This document shows, one piece after another, positions 35,258-44,621 of a DNA stretch of 64,000 nucleotides (positions are counted from its first letter, which is position 1; each line of letters starts with the position of its first letter). Source of the stretch: Rhodococcus opacus B4 (GTDB lineage Bacteria > Actinomycetota > Actinomycetes > Mycobacteriales > Mycobacteriaceae); contig NC_012522.1 of assembly GCF_000010805.1 (NCBI RefSeq), forward strand, positions 2,604,001-2,668,000, read 5' to 3'. The notes beneath the pieces were generated by a model. It made no database searches, had not been told where the DNA came from, and saw only the letters and a list, made by a program, of their open reading frames with translations. A program made the position numbers and the translations under genes.

Positions 35258-35902
35258 TCAGACCGCTCGGCCGGCTGCGGCCTCGGATGCGCGATCTCTG
35301 CCGAGCAGGCCGATCAATTCTTCGTGCAGCTCGAACCACACGGTGTGGTAGCTGTCGGCAATCGGTCGCGCGATAAAGCTGTGGTCGCCGCTGTTGACCT
35401 TGTCGACAGCGGTGTCGAATCGGGCTGTGTAGTGAGCCAGGCGCTTGTTCAGCACCGCGAGCTTTCCCAGCCACGGCAGGAAGGACTCATGCAGTTCGGA
35501 CAGCCGACGCACGATCTCCTCGTCGTATGCCGCATCTGCGTGATCGTTGGGTGTGGCCCCATCCTTCATCTGCCAGTCGGTGACGAGGGCCTTGAGGTCG
35601 TTGTTGTAAGAGTCGAACTGCTCGTACAGGCTCTCCAGGCCTGCGTGGTCGACCGACGCTCGCTCAGCGGCAGTCAGTTCCGCGAGTCGCTCCTTTCCCG
35701 ATGCCGAGAGCTTCACGAACTGGCCCGTTCGAGTGCAGCGTTCAGCCTCGACAGCGCGGTCGACGAGACGTTCGACCGTTGCGTCGTCGATCCCAGCAGC
35801 GGACGCGAGCGCGTCCTGTGTCGCGCGCCCCTTGAGGCGAAGGGTCTGCAGCAGGCTCAGTTCCTGCGAAGTGTCCTCGTGGTGCGAACTTCCGGTGCTC
35901 AT
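35258..35902 (-). CDS. Winged-helix-containing partner of the PPDK-like protein
   Basis: The protein has 214 residues and no recognised domain name. The first about 70 residues have a winged-helix feel (LSLLQTLRLKGRATQDALASAAGIDDATVERLVDRAVEAERC), with a typical small-wing TRTGQFVKLSASGKERLAEL. The rest is helical (ESLYEQFDSYNNDLKALVTDWQMKDG, and FLPWLGKLAVLNKRLAHY). It is the promoter-proximal gene of a two-gene operon with the PPDK-like protein and may regulate or bind it. Its position is like that of the small third subunit of phenylphosphate synthase, but the sequence is not of that type. It could also be an independent regulator. The function is inferred only. Confidence 0.5.
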   Translation of the reverse strand: MSTGSSHHEDTSQELSLLQTLRLKGRATQDALASAAGIDDATVERLVDRAVEAERCTRTGQFVKLSASGKERLAELTAAERASVDHAGLESLYEQFDSYNNDLKALVTDWQMKDGATPNDHADAAYDEEIVRRLSELHESFLPWLGKLAVLNKRLAHYTARFDTAVDKVNSGDHSFIARPIADSYHTVWFELHEELIGLLGRDRASEAAAGRAV

Positions 35903-36316
35903 CGATTCTGCCTTCGTGCTCGGTGTGCGTTCTTACTCGACAGATTTATTGTCGATCTTTAGAGTAAAACCGATCGTACAGCACTGTGCAACAGATCACT
36001 ACCAACGATCACATCGGCCCACCCGAAACGACCACCCGAGGGCTCGAAATCTTGCAGAGAAGGCCCAGTCATCGGAGAAGGAGCAAGGACATGCGCGTTG
36101 TCGTCGGACCGGTGCTGCGGAAGCGACGATCTCGGTGGTGGAGGATTGATCTCGCCAATCCGCCACTGCGACCGCGCCGGTTATCGCGGGTGATCAGCGA
36201 ATCGTCGGTCAGGACAATGTGATCAACAGACGGGGTGCCTCCCGGGCGCGCCGGCGCCCGAGATCGACAACTCGGGGAGGTCGCAGTCCCCCCGCCCATC
36301 CGAGCGCTTGGCGCTG
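35903..36316. other. 414-bp gene-free stretch with an operator-like element
   Basis: Upstream of the winged-helix/PPDK operon there is an ATTGTCGATCTTTAGA element at 35948-35963, similar to the sites at 29303 and 32300. The rest has only poor ORFs. A short hairpin at 36243-36260 (CGGGCGC / GCGCCCG) might end the Gfo/Idh-like gene at 36317. I see no RNA gene or coding evidence in the remainder. Confidence 0.4.
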
Positions 36317-37435
36317 TCATCGCGACCCCGACCGGCTCGAGGCGCTCGCACCGATACGATCGAGCAGACGATGGCGATGCACGGCATGCGCGAACGTGGG
36401 CGCGAGCGTGGTCCCGGAGGCGAGGTCGTCCCGGATCTGCGCGTAGGCGTTCGCCACGTTGTAGGCGCGGGGAGCGTCGGCGAACGCGTCCCGCGGTGCG
36501 AGTTCGTAGCGCCGCGGCGGCGTCATCACCGCCATGTCGCTGCCGGCACGCGAGCCGCGCAGCTCGATGTCCGCCAATTGGAGATGCCCGGAGTTCCCTG
36601 CCAGCACGAGGTCGCCGGCGGTGCCGTTGATCTCCCAGAGGAGGTTCGTGCCGGCGGACATTCCACCTCGGAAGTGCACGGACGCGATCGCACCGCCGTC
36701 GAGAACGCCGCTCACCGCGATTTGGTCTTCGGCGGTCATCGGGATCTCCCTGTTGGACTCCCCGTCGACGACCTGCCGTCGTCGTGTCGCCGTGGTGACG
36801 GCGATGTCATCGAACTCTCCCAGCACCATGGTGAGAGCGTCGATGGTGTGACCGAACGGAATGGTGAGCATTGTCGCGCCGTTCGCACGATCGAGGGTGT
36901 ACGCGTTCCGGGCGTCGACGGCCGCCCCCCAGGTACCTCCCGATCCGATGAGGCTGGTCGACAGGACCTCTCCGATATAGCCGTCGGCGATCAGATCGCG
37001 CATGTATCGGATGGTCGGAGCCGACCGTGCCTGGAGTCCGACGAATGCTGGGAGACCCCGCGTGCGCGCCGCCTCCGCGAGTTGCTCGGTCTCCGCGAGT
37101 CCGTTGCCGAGCGGCCATTCGCAGAGAACAGCCTTTCCGCAATCGAGAGCCGTCATGACGAGCTCACGGTGTTCGGGCACTTTCACTGTGATGACGACGA
37201 GGTCGATCTCATCCCTGCCTGCGAGTTCTCGCACATTGTCGTACGCCAGGTCGACACCGAACTTGTCGCCCGCCGCCTTTGCCGTAGCGCTGCTGCTGGC
37301 GACCAATCCACGCAACTCGAAGCCGACAAGCCTCGTCAGGGCGGGCACATGGGCACCGGCCGCCCAACCACCCGACGCGCTGAGCCCCACGATGCCGACG
37401 CCGATCGAACCGTGATCACTGATGGGGACCGTCAT
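36317..37435 (-). CDS. Gfo/Idh/MocA-family oxidoreductase
   Basis: The protein has 372 residues. A Rossmann start GVGIVGLSASGGWAAGAHVPAL is followed by DLVVITVKVPEHRELVMTALDCGKAVLCEWPLG, in which the family EKP motif is replaced by EWP, and by a C-terminal alpha/beta substrate domain with IGSGGTWG and MLTIPFGHTIDAL. Members oxidise or reduce sugars, cyclitols or other cyclic alcohols with NAD(P). The substitution at the usual catalytic lysine (EKP to EWP) raises doubt about normal activity; this variant is known in some gal80-like members. It is divergent from the NTF2-like/phosphatase operon. Start ATG is at 37435. Confidence 0.75.
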   Translation of the reverse strand: MTVPISDHGSIGVGIVGLSASGGWAAGAHVPALTRLVGFELRGLVASSSATAKAAGDKFGVDLAYDNVRELAGRDEIDLVVITVKVPEHRELVMTALDCGKAVLCEWPLGNGLAETEQLAEAARTRGLPAFVGLQARSAPTIRYMRDLIADGYIGEVLSTSLIGSGGTWGAAVDARNAYTLDRANGATMLTIPFGHTIDALTMVLGEFDDIAVTTATRRRQVVDGESNREIPMTAEDQIAVSGVLDGGAIASVHFRGGMSAGTNLLWEINGTAGDLVLAGNSGHLQLADIELRGSRAGSDMAVMTPPRRYELAPRDAFADAPRAYNVANAYAQIRDDLASGTTLAPTFAHAVHRHRLLDRIGASASSRSGSR

Positions 37436-37553
37436 GTGCTACCACTCCTATTCGAGACCATCGCCGAGGGGCGCGCAATCGTCTCTGCCGACCGGTCCTC
37501 GCCGCACAGGCCGAGAACTGTGGCGATCGAGCATCGACGCCCCATTTCCCCAT

Positions 37554-37571
37554 ACTATCTAACTGTTGATT
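37554..37571. promoter_or_regulatory. AT-rich element in the Gfo / NTF2-phosphatase divergent promoter
   Basis: ACTATCTAACTGTTGATT, with the reverse containing TTAGATAGT, is placed about 120 bp before the Gfo-like start. It shares the TTAGATA core with the sites at 53806 and 42804 but is more diverged. Confidence 0.4.
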
Positions 37572-37670
37572 ATTGATGACAAGAGTGATTTGCTGGCATG
37601 AAGCGGCCGAGTACAGCCAGCCGACCGCGGCTGCACCGGCACTACATCGACCACCAGTTTGGAGACACCG

Positions 37671-38255
37671 TTGCCTGACATCGCAGCAACATTGGAACTT
37701 CTCGCAGCGGAACGTGACATCGATCGGGCATTGAAGCTGTACTGCCGGGGAATCGACCGGCGGGATGGCGAACTCGTGCGATCCGTCTATCACGACGACG
37801 CGATCGATGACCACGGCGGAGCGTTCCTGGGTGGACCTGACGCGTATGTGGAGTGGGTGATGGAACACCTCCTTCATTTCGGGAGCACGATGCATACGCT
37901 GCAGAACACCCTGATCGACGTCGACGGCGACACTGCGCGTGCCGAGAGCTACTGCGTGGCCCACCACGTGCGGCCGACCGACAGCGACGAGTTGATCATG
38001 GATGTCTTCGGCTGCCGTTACATCGACCGCTTCGAGAACCGACCGGGGGCAGGATGGAGGATCGCGCATCGCATCGTGGTCCGCGAATGGCGCCTCCGTC
38101 AGCCGATGCTCTCGGAGGCGGAGCAGCCACGCGGATTCGCGCGGTCACGGCGTGATCGCTCCGACCTCAGCTACATGGGTCGTCTCCCGGCCCGGGACGA
38201 CGATTCTGTCGTCGGAATGTTGTCACGCTGGTGGCCGGAGGCCGATCTCGCATGA
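37671..38255 (+). CDS. SnoaL-like (NTF2-fold) protein in a phosphatase operon
   Basis: The protein has about 194 residues. A TTG start at 37671 with GGAG seven bases upstream is the best choice; an earlier in-frame TTG at 37659 overlaps that site. The sequence has the SnoaL_4 features RDIDRALKLYCRGIDRRDGELVRSVYHDDAIDDHG and FGCRYIDRFENRPGAGWRIAHRIV. It is co-translated with the next gene (ATGA overlap), a histidine phosphatase, which hints at a shared role with a phosphorylated intermediate. Reaction and ligand are unknown. Confidence 0.65.
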   Translation: MPDIAATLELLAAERDIDRALKLYCRGIDRRDGELVRSVYHDDAIDDHGGAFLGGPDAYVEWVMEHLLHFGSTMHTLQNTLIDVDGDTARAESYCVAHHVRPTDSDELIMDVFGCRYIDRFENRPGAGWRIAHRIVVREWRLRQPMLSEAEQPRGFARSRRDRSDLSYMGRLPARDDDSVVGMLSRWWPEADLA

Positions 38256-38980
38256 GTTCGTCGTCGCATCCCATGGAGGTCCCCGCACCCGATTCGACGC
38301 CATCGACGCGTAACCGGATCCACCGGGCGCTACTCATCGAGGGACCGCGCACAGAGGTTGTTCTCATTCGGCACGCTCAACAGGTGTCGCCCTCCGGGAC
38401 CGAGCCTCGCTCAGTGCATTTGGATCCACCACTCTCCGATGTCGGACTCGAGCAGGCCGATGCGGTAGCGGCGCACCTCTCGGGTGAACAGTTCTCTGCG
38501 ATCTACTGCAGCGATCTCGAGCGTGCCCGAGAGACCGCCATGCGTGTCGCGCGAGCACACCAGTCCTCACTGGACCCGGTGGTACTCGGCGGGTTGCGCG
38601 AGATCGATGTCTTCGGTTTCGGCGACGACGCCCACCCGGATCCCACCGCGGACGAGCTCTCGGCCGCAAGCGACGAGTTCCTCCGGACACGACGCTGGGA
38701 GGCATTTCCTCACAGCGAACGCAGCGACGACTTCCGTGCCCGCGTGTATCGCGAGATCGAGCAACTGGCACTTCACCATGACGGCGAGCGATTCGCTGTC
38801 GTCGCCCATGGCGGCGTCATCAGCGCGTTCCTGGCAGCAGCATTCGAGATCCGCGAAGACATGTTCTTCTACGCAGCGCACACCTCGGTTACCCGCGCCT
38901 TCCATGGCGACGGACGGTGGGCCATGCACACTGTGAACGAGATCGATCACGTGCGCTCCCACAACCTCGTCAGCTACTGA
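38252..38980 (+). CDS. Histidine phosphatase (phosphoglycerate-mutase superfamily)
   Basis: The protein has 242 residues. The catalytic RHA is in EVVLIRHAQQ (H41), the second active-site histidine is in VVAHGGVISAFL, and the LREIDVFGFGDDAH stretch supplies the acidic residue typical of the family. It removes phosphate from a small-molecule ester or a peptide; no substrate is predictable. Its start overlaps the SnoaL-like gene by 4 bp, so both products are made together. In a region rich in phosphoryl-transfer proteins it may dephosphorylate a pathway intermediate; that is inference. Confidence 0.75.
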   Translation: MSSSSHPMEVPAPDSTPSTRNRIHRALLIEGPRTEVVLIRHAQQVSPSGTEPRSVHLDPPLSDVGLEQADAVAAHLSGEQFSAIYCSDLERARETAMRVARAHQSSLDPVVLGGLREIDVFGFGDDAHPDPTADELSAASDEFLRTRRWEAFPHSERSDDFRARVYREIEQLALHHDGERFAVVAHGGVISAFLAAAFEIREDMFFYAAHTSVTRAFHGDGRWAMHTVNEIDHVRSHNLVSY

Positions 38981-39024
38981 CGGGCTGTTTCAGAATTACC
39001 TCCGCCCACAGCTTCGAGGCGGCC

Positions 39025-39576
39025 TCAGTGAGACCGATCGAGGTCGCCTGCCGAACGCCGCACGGGTGCCAGTAACTCCACGAGCGTCCGGGCAGTCCCG
39101 GCATCGAGACCCGGCATACCGAAACCACAGCCACTGACCTTCTCGGTCGCCGAATCGACTACTGCACGCCCCTCCTCGGTAATGGTGACGCACCTCGCTC
39201 GGCGGTCACGAGGGTGCGTGTGGCGGTACAGCAACCCCCGGGCCTCCAGACGGTCCGTCGCGATCGTCACGGTCGTTGCGTGCACGAGCAGGTGCCACGC
39301 GACGCGGCTCAACAATCGGGTCCCGTCATCGCTCATCTGGAGTGTCTTGAGCATGAGGAAGTCAGTCAGGTTCATCCCGAAGTGCTCTTTCAACTCACGT
39401 TCGAGAACCGAGGTCATGTGTTGCTGCAACCGCATGACCGACCGCATCGCCATGAACATGGTTGTGTTTCCGTCGTCGCGATGGTCTCTCGCGAAGGTCA
39501 ACCAGTCGACGGTCTCGGGTTGCGCCGGGGCTGCCGACACCACTTCCTTTACCGCAACCTCGAGATTGTCGTCCAC
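39025..39576 (-). CDS. MarR-family regulator 2, paralogue of MarR 1
   Basis: The protein has 183 residues, starting at a GTG with AGGAGG seven bases upstream. It has the winged-helix core GMNLTDFLMLKTLQMSDDGTRLLSRVAWHLLVHATTVTIATDRLEARGLL and a DRRARCVTITEEG wing. The likeness to MarR 1 (4729) extends over the whole core, with very similar GTRLLSR and LLVHATT blocks and even the SAGD C-terminus. It lies between convergent and same-strand catabolic genes and probably controls several of them. The dyads at 13968, 50951 and elsewhere are candidate targets. The inducer is unknown, perhaps a CoA-thioester or hydrophobic intermediate. Confidence 0.85.
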   Translation of the reverse strand: MDDNLEVAVKEVVSAAPAQPETVDWLTFARDHRDDGNTTMFMAMRSVMRLQQHMTSVLERELKEHFGMNLTDFLMLKTLQMSDDGTRLLSRVAWHLLVHATTVTIATDRLEARGLLYRHTHPRDRRARCVTITEEGRAVVDSATEKVSGCGFGMPGLDAGTARTLVELLAPVRRSAGDLDRSH

Positions 39577-39624
39577 TGCTGCCGCCTCCTGATGACGATC
39601 CGTACCGGATCACGCACGCAATAA

Positions 39625-40644
<1,020 letters not shown>

Positions 40645-41514
40645 TCAGCCGACGTACTCGGCACGGCCGTCGTCGAGGACCACTCGTGCGTTCGTTCCGT
40701 CGGGTGCAACTGCCTCGGTGCGGAACACCGCCACCCCCGGTTCAGTGGTCCACACCGACGTCGTCAACGTCTCACCGGGGAATACAGGCGAGGTGAATCT
40801 CGCGGCGATCGCCGTGATGCTCTGCGCTTTTCCGTGACCCAGCTCGGCGACAAGAGCGCGCCCGGCGACACCGTACGTGCACAGTCCGTGCAGAATCGGA
40901 CGCGGAAAACCCGCCTTCTCCGTGGCGAACCAGGGGTCGCTGTGCAGGGGATTGCGGTCACCGGAGAGCCGGTAGAGCAAGGCCTGATCTTCGCGGGTCG
41001 GCAGGCTGACTCGTGCGTCCGGCAGACGGTCGGGGATCACGACGGCATCGGCACGGGTCCCCGGCCGGCCGCCGAACCCACCGGCGCCACGGATGATCAG
41101 GGTCGTGCGGGTCTCCACGACCGCCGAACCGGTGTCCGGGTCGGTGCCCCGGGCCAGCAGGACGATGACAGCGTTCTTCCCTTCACCCTTGTCCTGGATG
41201 TCGGCCACCTCCGACACCACGTCGAGACTCCCCGCGGCAGGAAGTGGTGCGAACAATCGGATCTCCTGAGATCCGTGAAGGAGTTTTCCCCAGTTGATTT
41301 TTCCTACCTTCGACAATGCGCCGAATCCGGCGCACGCGATGACGGCGTAGGTGGGCAACACCTGCTGCTCCACACCGTTGCTGTTCTCGGTGGTGAACGA
41401 CAGATCCTGCGTTCCCGCTCCCACACCGAGCGCGTAGAGAAGGGTGTCGCGGTCGGTCCACGAAACGCGTTTCGGTTCCGTCACTGCACCGATAGCTGCT
41501 GGGGTGATCGACAT
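40645..41514 (-). CDS. MaoC-type 2-enoyl-CoA hydratase (double hotdog)
   Basis: The protein has 289 residues. It contains two hotdog halves, the second with the hydratase-2 motif YRLSGDRNPLHSDPWFA followed by GFPRPILHGLCTYGVAGRA, which supplies the Asp/His pair. The first half has RVSWTDRDTLLYALGVGAG and LPTYAVI. These proteins hydrate trans-2-enoyl-CoA to the (R)-3-hydroxyacyl-CoA, as in peroxisomal MFE-2 and actinobacterial sterol-side-chain pathways. It is preceded on the same strand by the racemase gene (43-bp gap) and followed by the nitronate-type flavoprotein. This supports a beta-oxidation role on a methyl-branched acyl-CoA. Confidence 0.85.
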   Translation of the reverse strand: MSITPAAIGAVTEPKRVSWTDRDTLLYALGVGAGTQDLSFTTENSNGVEQQVLPTYAVIACAGFGALSKVGKINWGKLLHGSQEIRLFAPLPAAGSLDVVSEVADIQDKGEGKNAVIVLLARGTDPDTGSAVVETRTTLIIRGAGGFGGRPGTRADAVVIPDRLPDARVSLPTREDQALLYRLSGDRNPLHSDPWFATEKAGFPRPILHGLCTYGVAGRALVAELGHGKAQSITAIAARFTSPVFPGETLTTSVWTTEPGVAVFRTEAVAPDGTNARVVLDDGRAEYVG

Positions 41515-41557
41515 GAGTTGATTCCTGTCTGTGCCGTACGCCCGGGGGCGGAGAAGG

Positions 41558-42748
41558 TTACGAGGTCGTTGCAGGCTGATAGGTGTTCCCGGCGATGCCG
41601 TCGGCGATCAATGCCTCCGCGCTCGTCAATCCCCAGTCGGTCAATACCTCGAGAGTGTGCTCACCCAGCCTGGCCGGGGGGCGTTGGACCGCGCTGGGAG
41701 TTCGATCGAAGCGCGGAGCGGGCGCCGGCTGCCGGACGCCTGCGATGTCGACGAACGTCTGACGATCGCGCAACTGCGGGTGATCGGCGGCTTCACCGAG
41801 AGTGAGAACCGGAGCAACGCACGCGTCGGTGTGCTCGAAGATCGCAGTCCATTCGGCGCGGGTCTTGCTCTGGAATCGATCGGCGATATGTTTGCGAAGC
41901 TCCGGCCACCCGTCCTCCTTCGGACGGCGCGTGAATTGCGCGGGAAGTTCGAGTAGCTCGACGAATTGTGCATAGAACTTCGATTCGAGGGCGCCCACCG
42001 TCATCCATCCACCGTCTGACGTCTCGTACACGTCGTACCAGGGGCGACCGGTGTCGAGAAGGTTCACACCGCGCTCGTCTTTCCAGCTTCCGGCGTGGAG
42101 CATGCCGTGCAGCATGGTCGTGAGTGACGCCGCGCCGTCGACGATTGCGGCGTCCACGACCTGCCCGCGACCGGACTGTCTCGACTCCCACAGTGCGGCG
42201 AGCACGCCCATGACGAGGTAGGTCGACCCCGCACCGAAATCGCCCAGCAGGTTGACCGGGACCGCAGGCGGTTCGCCTGCACGGCCCACGGCGTGGAGGG
42301 CACCCGTCAGGGCTACATAGTTGATGTCGTGCCCGGCCATCTGCGCCCAGGGGCCCGACTGGCCCCACCCGGTCATCCGGCCGTAGACGATCCGCGGGTT
42401 TCGGGCGAGGCAATCCTCGGGCCCGACGCCGAGTCGTTCAGCGACGCCCGGCCGATAACCCTCGATGACGATGTCCGCCTGCTCGACCAGGTCCAGGAGC
42501 ACCGCGACCGATTCCTCCCGCCGCAGGTCGAGTACGAGCGAACGGCGGCCCCGCTGGAGCACGTCGGTCGCCCCGAGTTGGCTGTCCGGTCCCGGACGAT
42601 CCACCCGGACCACATCTGCACCCATGTCGGACAACAACATCGCCGCGAAGGGTCCCGGCCCGATCCCGCCGAGTTCCAGGACTTTCAGCCCCGTCAGTGG
42701 CCCGGTGGCGGGCGCGGGCTGGTCCGACGTATGCGCTTGCTGGGGCAC
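41558..42748 (-). CDS. Alpha-methylacyl-CoA racemase (CoA-transferase family III)
   Basis: The protein has 396 residues starting at a GTG. It belongs to CaiB/BaiF family III, and its sequence is of the AMACR type: GRMTGWGQSGPWAQMAGHDINYVALTG and PVNLLGDFGAGS. The racemase catalytic residues H140, D170 and E255 match H126, D156 and E241 of the mycobacterial enzyme with one constant offset of 14, so it should be active. AMACR converts (R)- to (S)-2-methylacyl-CoA so that a FadE can oxidise it. It marks the pathway as handling a methyl-branched chain such as a sterol or isoprenoid side chain. Its promoter holds one of the clearest ATTAGATAAT sites. Confidence 0.9.
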   Translation of the reverse strand: MPQQAHTSDQPAPATGPLTGLKVLELGGIGPGPFAAMLLSDMGADVVRVDRPGPDSQLGATDVLQRGRRSLVLDLRREESVAVLLDLVEQADIVIEGYRPGVAERLGVGPEDCLARNPRIVYGRMTGWGQSGPWAQMAGHDINYVALTGALHAVGRAGEPPAVPVNLLGDFGAGSTYLVMGVLAALWESRQSGRGQVVDAAIVDGAASLTTMLHGMLHAGSWKDERGVNLLDTGRPWYDVYETSDGGWMTVGALESKFYAQFVELLELPAQFTRRPKEDGWPELRKHIADRFQSKTRAEWTAIFEHTDACVAPVLTLGEAADHPQLRDRQTFVDIAGVRQPAPAPRFDRTPSAVQRPPARLGEHTLEVLTDWGLTSAEALIADGIAGNTYQPATTS

Positions 42749-42803
42749 TCGTGATCAACTCCGTCGAATCGGTGTGGCTGCGCGATTGATATTCGCGTGT
42801 CAG

Positions 42804-42819
42804 ATTATCTAATAATAGA
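42804..42819. promoter_or_regulatory. Operator-like element upstream of the racemase operon
   Basis: ATTATCTAATAATAGA is identical, base for base, to the reverse complement of 53808-53823. The two copies lie upstream of different operons 11 kb apart. It is 55 bp before the racemase start. Confidence 0.6.
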
Positions 42820-42836
42820 GCTTTTGGTCAACGTCG

Positions 42837-44066
42837 TCAGATCCGCTCGATGATCGTGGCGGTCGCCATGCCACCCCCGGTACACATCGTGACGAGGCCG
42901 GTTGCGAGGTCGCGGCGTTCCAACTCGTCGAGGACGGTCTGGAACAGCATCGGTCCGGTTCCCCCGATCGGATGGCCCAGCGCGATGGCTCCGCCGTTGA
43001 CGTTGACGCGATCCGGATCGATCTTCAGGTCTCGCATCACCTTGAGCGGCACGGCTCCGAACGCTTCGTTGATCTCCCACAGATCGATGTCTTGCACGGA
43101 CATGCCGGCCTGCTCGAGACAACGCTCGGACGCCGGGCCCGGGGCGGTCAACATGATGATCGGGTCCGCCGCTGTGACTGCCGCGGCTCGGATGGATGCC
43201 CGCGCCGTCAGACCATGAGCCCGCGCGTAGTCGGGAGCAGCGAGCAGGAGAGCACCGGCGCCGTCGACGACACCCGACGAATTGCCGGCATGGTGCACAT
43301 GTTTGACCGCACCGATCTGCGGGTAGGCATTGACGGCCATCTGGTCGAAGGAGATGCCCTCCGGCTCACGCACTTTGGAACCGCTCCGCGCGAACGAGGG
43401 CTCCAGCGCGGCCAGCGATTCCGCGGTGGTCTGCGGGCGCGGATGCTCGTCGGCAGCGAGAAGAATCGTCCCCGCGTCATCACGCACCGGAACGAGACTT
43501 CGTGCGAACCGCCCGTCGGCGATCGCTTCGGCAGCCTTCTGTTGGCTCTGCAGCGCAAACCGGTCGACTTCCTCGCGTGTGAATCCCTCCACCGAGGCGA
43601 TCAGGTCGGCCGAGATTCCCTGCGGGACCAGAGCATGTTGTGCGAGGATCGCGGCATTTCCCCCGTCCAGGCGGCCACTGGTGCGTCGAGGCTGATACCG
43701 CGACATCGATTCGACGCCGCCGGCGACGACGAGCTTCTGCCAGCCGGCCGCGATCCCCGCGGCACCGAACATCACCGCCTGCTGCCCCGAACCGCAGAAC
43801 CTGTTCAGCGTCACGCCGGGAACGGTCACCGGCCAGCCCGCCGCCAGCACGGCCAGCCGCCCGATGTCGTCGCCGTGGTCGTCTCGTTGATCGCCGTTTC
43901 CGATGATGACGTCGTCGACGTCGGCCGTCGCAAGGTCGTTGCGCTCAGCCAGCGCTGCGAGGAGCTGAGCGAGCAACTCTTGCGGGTGGACCCCGTGCAG
44001 TGCGCCGGTCGGCTTTCCCTTGCCCCGCGGTGTTCGAACGCCGTCGACTATCCATGCCTGAGTCAT
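42837..44066 (-). CDS. Thiolase (acetyl-CoA C-acyltransferase)
   Basis: The protein has 409 residues of the FadA family. All three catalytic elements are present: C91 in NRFCGSGQQA, H365 in GHPIGGTG, and C395 in CTGGGMA. It cleaves a 3-ketoacyl-CoA with CoA in the last step of beta-oxidation, or runs the reverse condensation. It is divergent from the DUF35/SCP2-thiolase operon and upstream of the racemase operon on the same strand, with an 88-bp gap that holds an operator-like element. Length and motifs are normal. The particular side-chain specificity is not known. Confidence 0.9.
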   Translation of the reverse strand: MTQAWIVDGVRTPRGKGKPTGALHGVHPQELLAQLLAALAERNDLATADVDDVIIGNGDQRDDHGDDIGRLAVLAAGWPVTVPGVTLNRFCGSGQQAVMFGAAGIAAGWQKLVVAGGVESMSRYQPRRTSGRLDGGNAAILAQHALVPQGISADLIASVEGFTREEVDRFALQSQQKAAEAIADGRFARSLVPVRDDAGTILLAADEHPRPQTTAESLAALEPSFARSGSKVREPEGISFDQMAVNAYPQIGAVKHVHHAGNSSGVVDGAGALLLAAPDYARAHGLTARASIRAAAVTAADPIIMLTAPGPASERCLEQAGMSVQDIDLWEINEAFGAVPLKVMRDLKIDPDRVNVNGGAIALGHPIGGTGPMLFQTVLDELERRDLATGLVTMCTGGGMATATIIERI

Positions 44067-44219
44067 CTTGTCGTGTCCTTGCTGCGAGAGACGTGTGATT
44101 CCGCAACCCGATGCCGAGCACGGTTGCTTGCCGGGAAACTCTACTCATATACTATTTTCATGTCGAGCTTTGTGTAGCTGCTCGGACCCTTACGCGATAC
44201 GCAGATCGGACGGATCACC
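44067..44219. promoter_or_regulatory. Divergent promoter, thiolase / DUF35-SCP2 operon
   Basis: A 153-bp region with an AT-rich core CTACTCATATACTATTTTCATG (about 44141-44162), close in character to other sites. It lies about 55-80 bp before the DUF35 gene start and probably drives that operon. Confidence 0.4.
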
Positions 44220-44621
44220 ATGCCGGGACAGATTCCGGTCGTCGACTACCTGGTGCTCGGCGACCCACCCCACCTTCAAGCGCGGATGTGCGCGCAATGC
44301 GATGCCCTCTACTTCGACCGGCGCAATGCCTGCGCGCACTGCGGTAGGCGAGACTTCACGTGGAAGGCTCTGGCCAGCACCGGACAGCTGCGGGGCTACA
44401 CCCAGGTCCACCGAGCAGCTCCCTCCGTTCCGGTGCCCTACATCTCCGCGATCGTCGAACTCGATGGAGGCGGCGTCGTCAAGGCGAACCTGATCGATGC
44501 CCAACTCGACGACATCACCCCGGGCCTGACCGTCACCATGACAACGTTCGTCGCCGGCGTCGACGACGACGGCACCGAGGCGATCGCCTTCGGATACAAG
44601 CCCGTGAAGGAGCAGGGATGA
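44220..44621 (+). CDS. DUF35-type OB-fold, zinc-ribbon protein
   Basis: The protein has 133 residues. A zinc ribbon with two CxxC knuckles (CAQC and CAHC around residues 24-41) is followed by an OB-fold (GYTQVHRAAPSVPVPYISAIVELDGG, then GLTVTMTTFVAG). DUF35 proteins bind acyl-CoA and pair with SCP2-type thiolases, forming retro-aldolases or hydratases in actinobacterial sterol side-chain degradation (for example Ltp2). Here it overlaps the SCP2-type thiolase start by 4 bp, so a complex is very likely. The product of the complex is open: thiolysis or aldol cleavage. Confidence 0.85.
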   Translation: MPGQIPVVDYLVLGDPPHLQARMCAQCDALYFDRRNACAHCGRRDFTWKALASTGQLRGYTQVHRAAPSVPVPYISAIVELDGGGVVKANLIDAQLDDITPGLTVTMTTFVAGVDDDGTEAIAFGYKPVKEQG

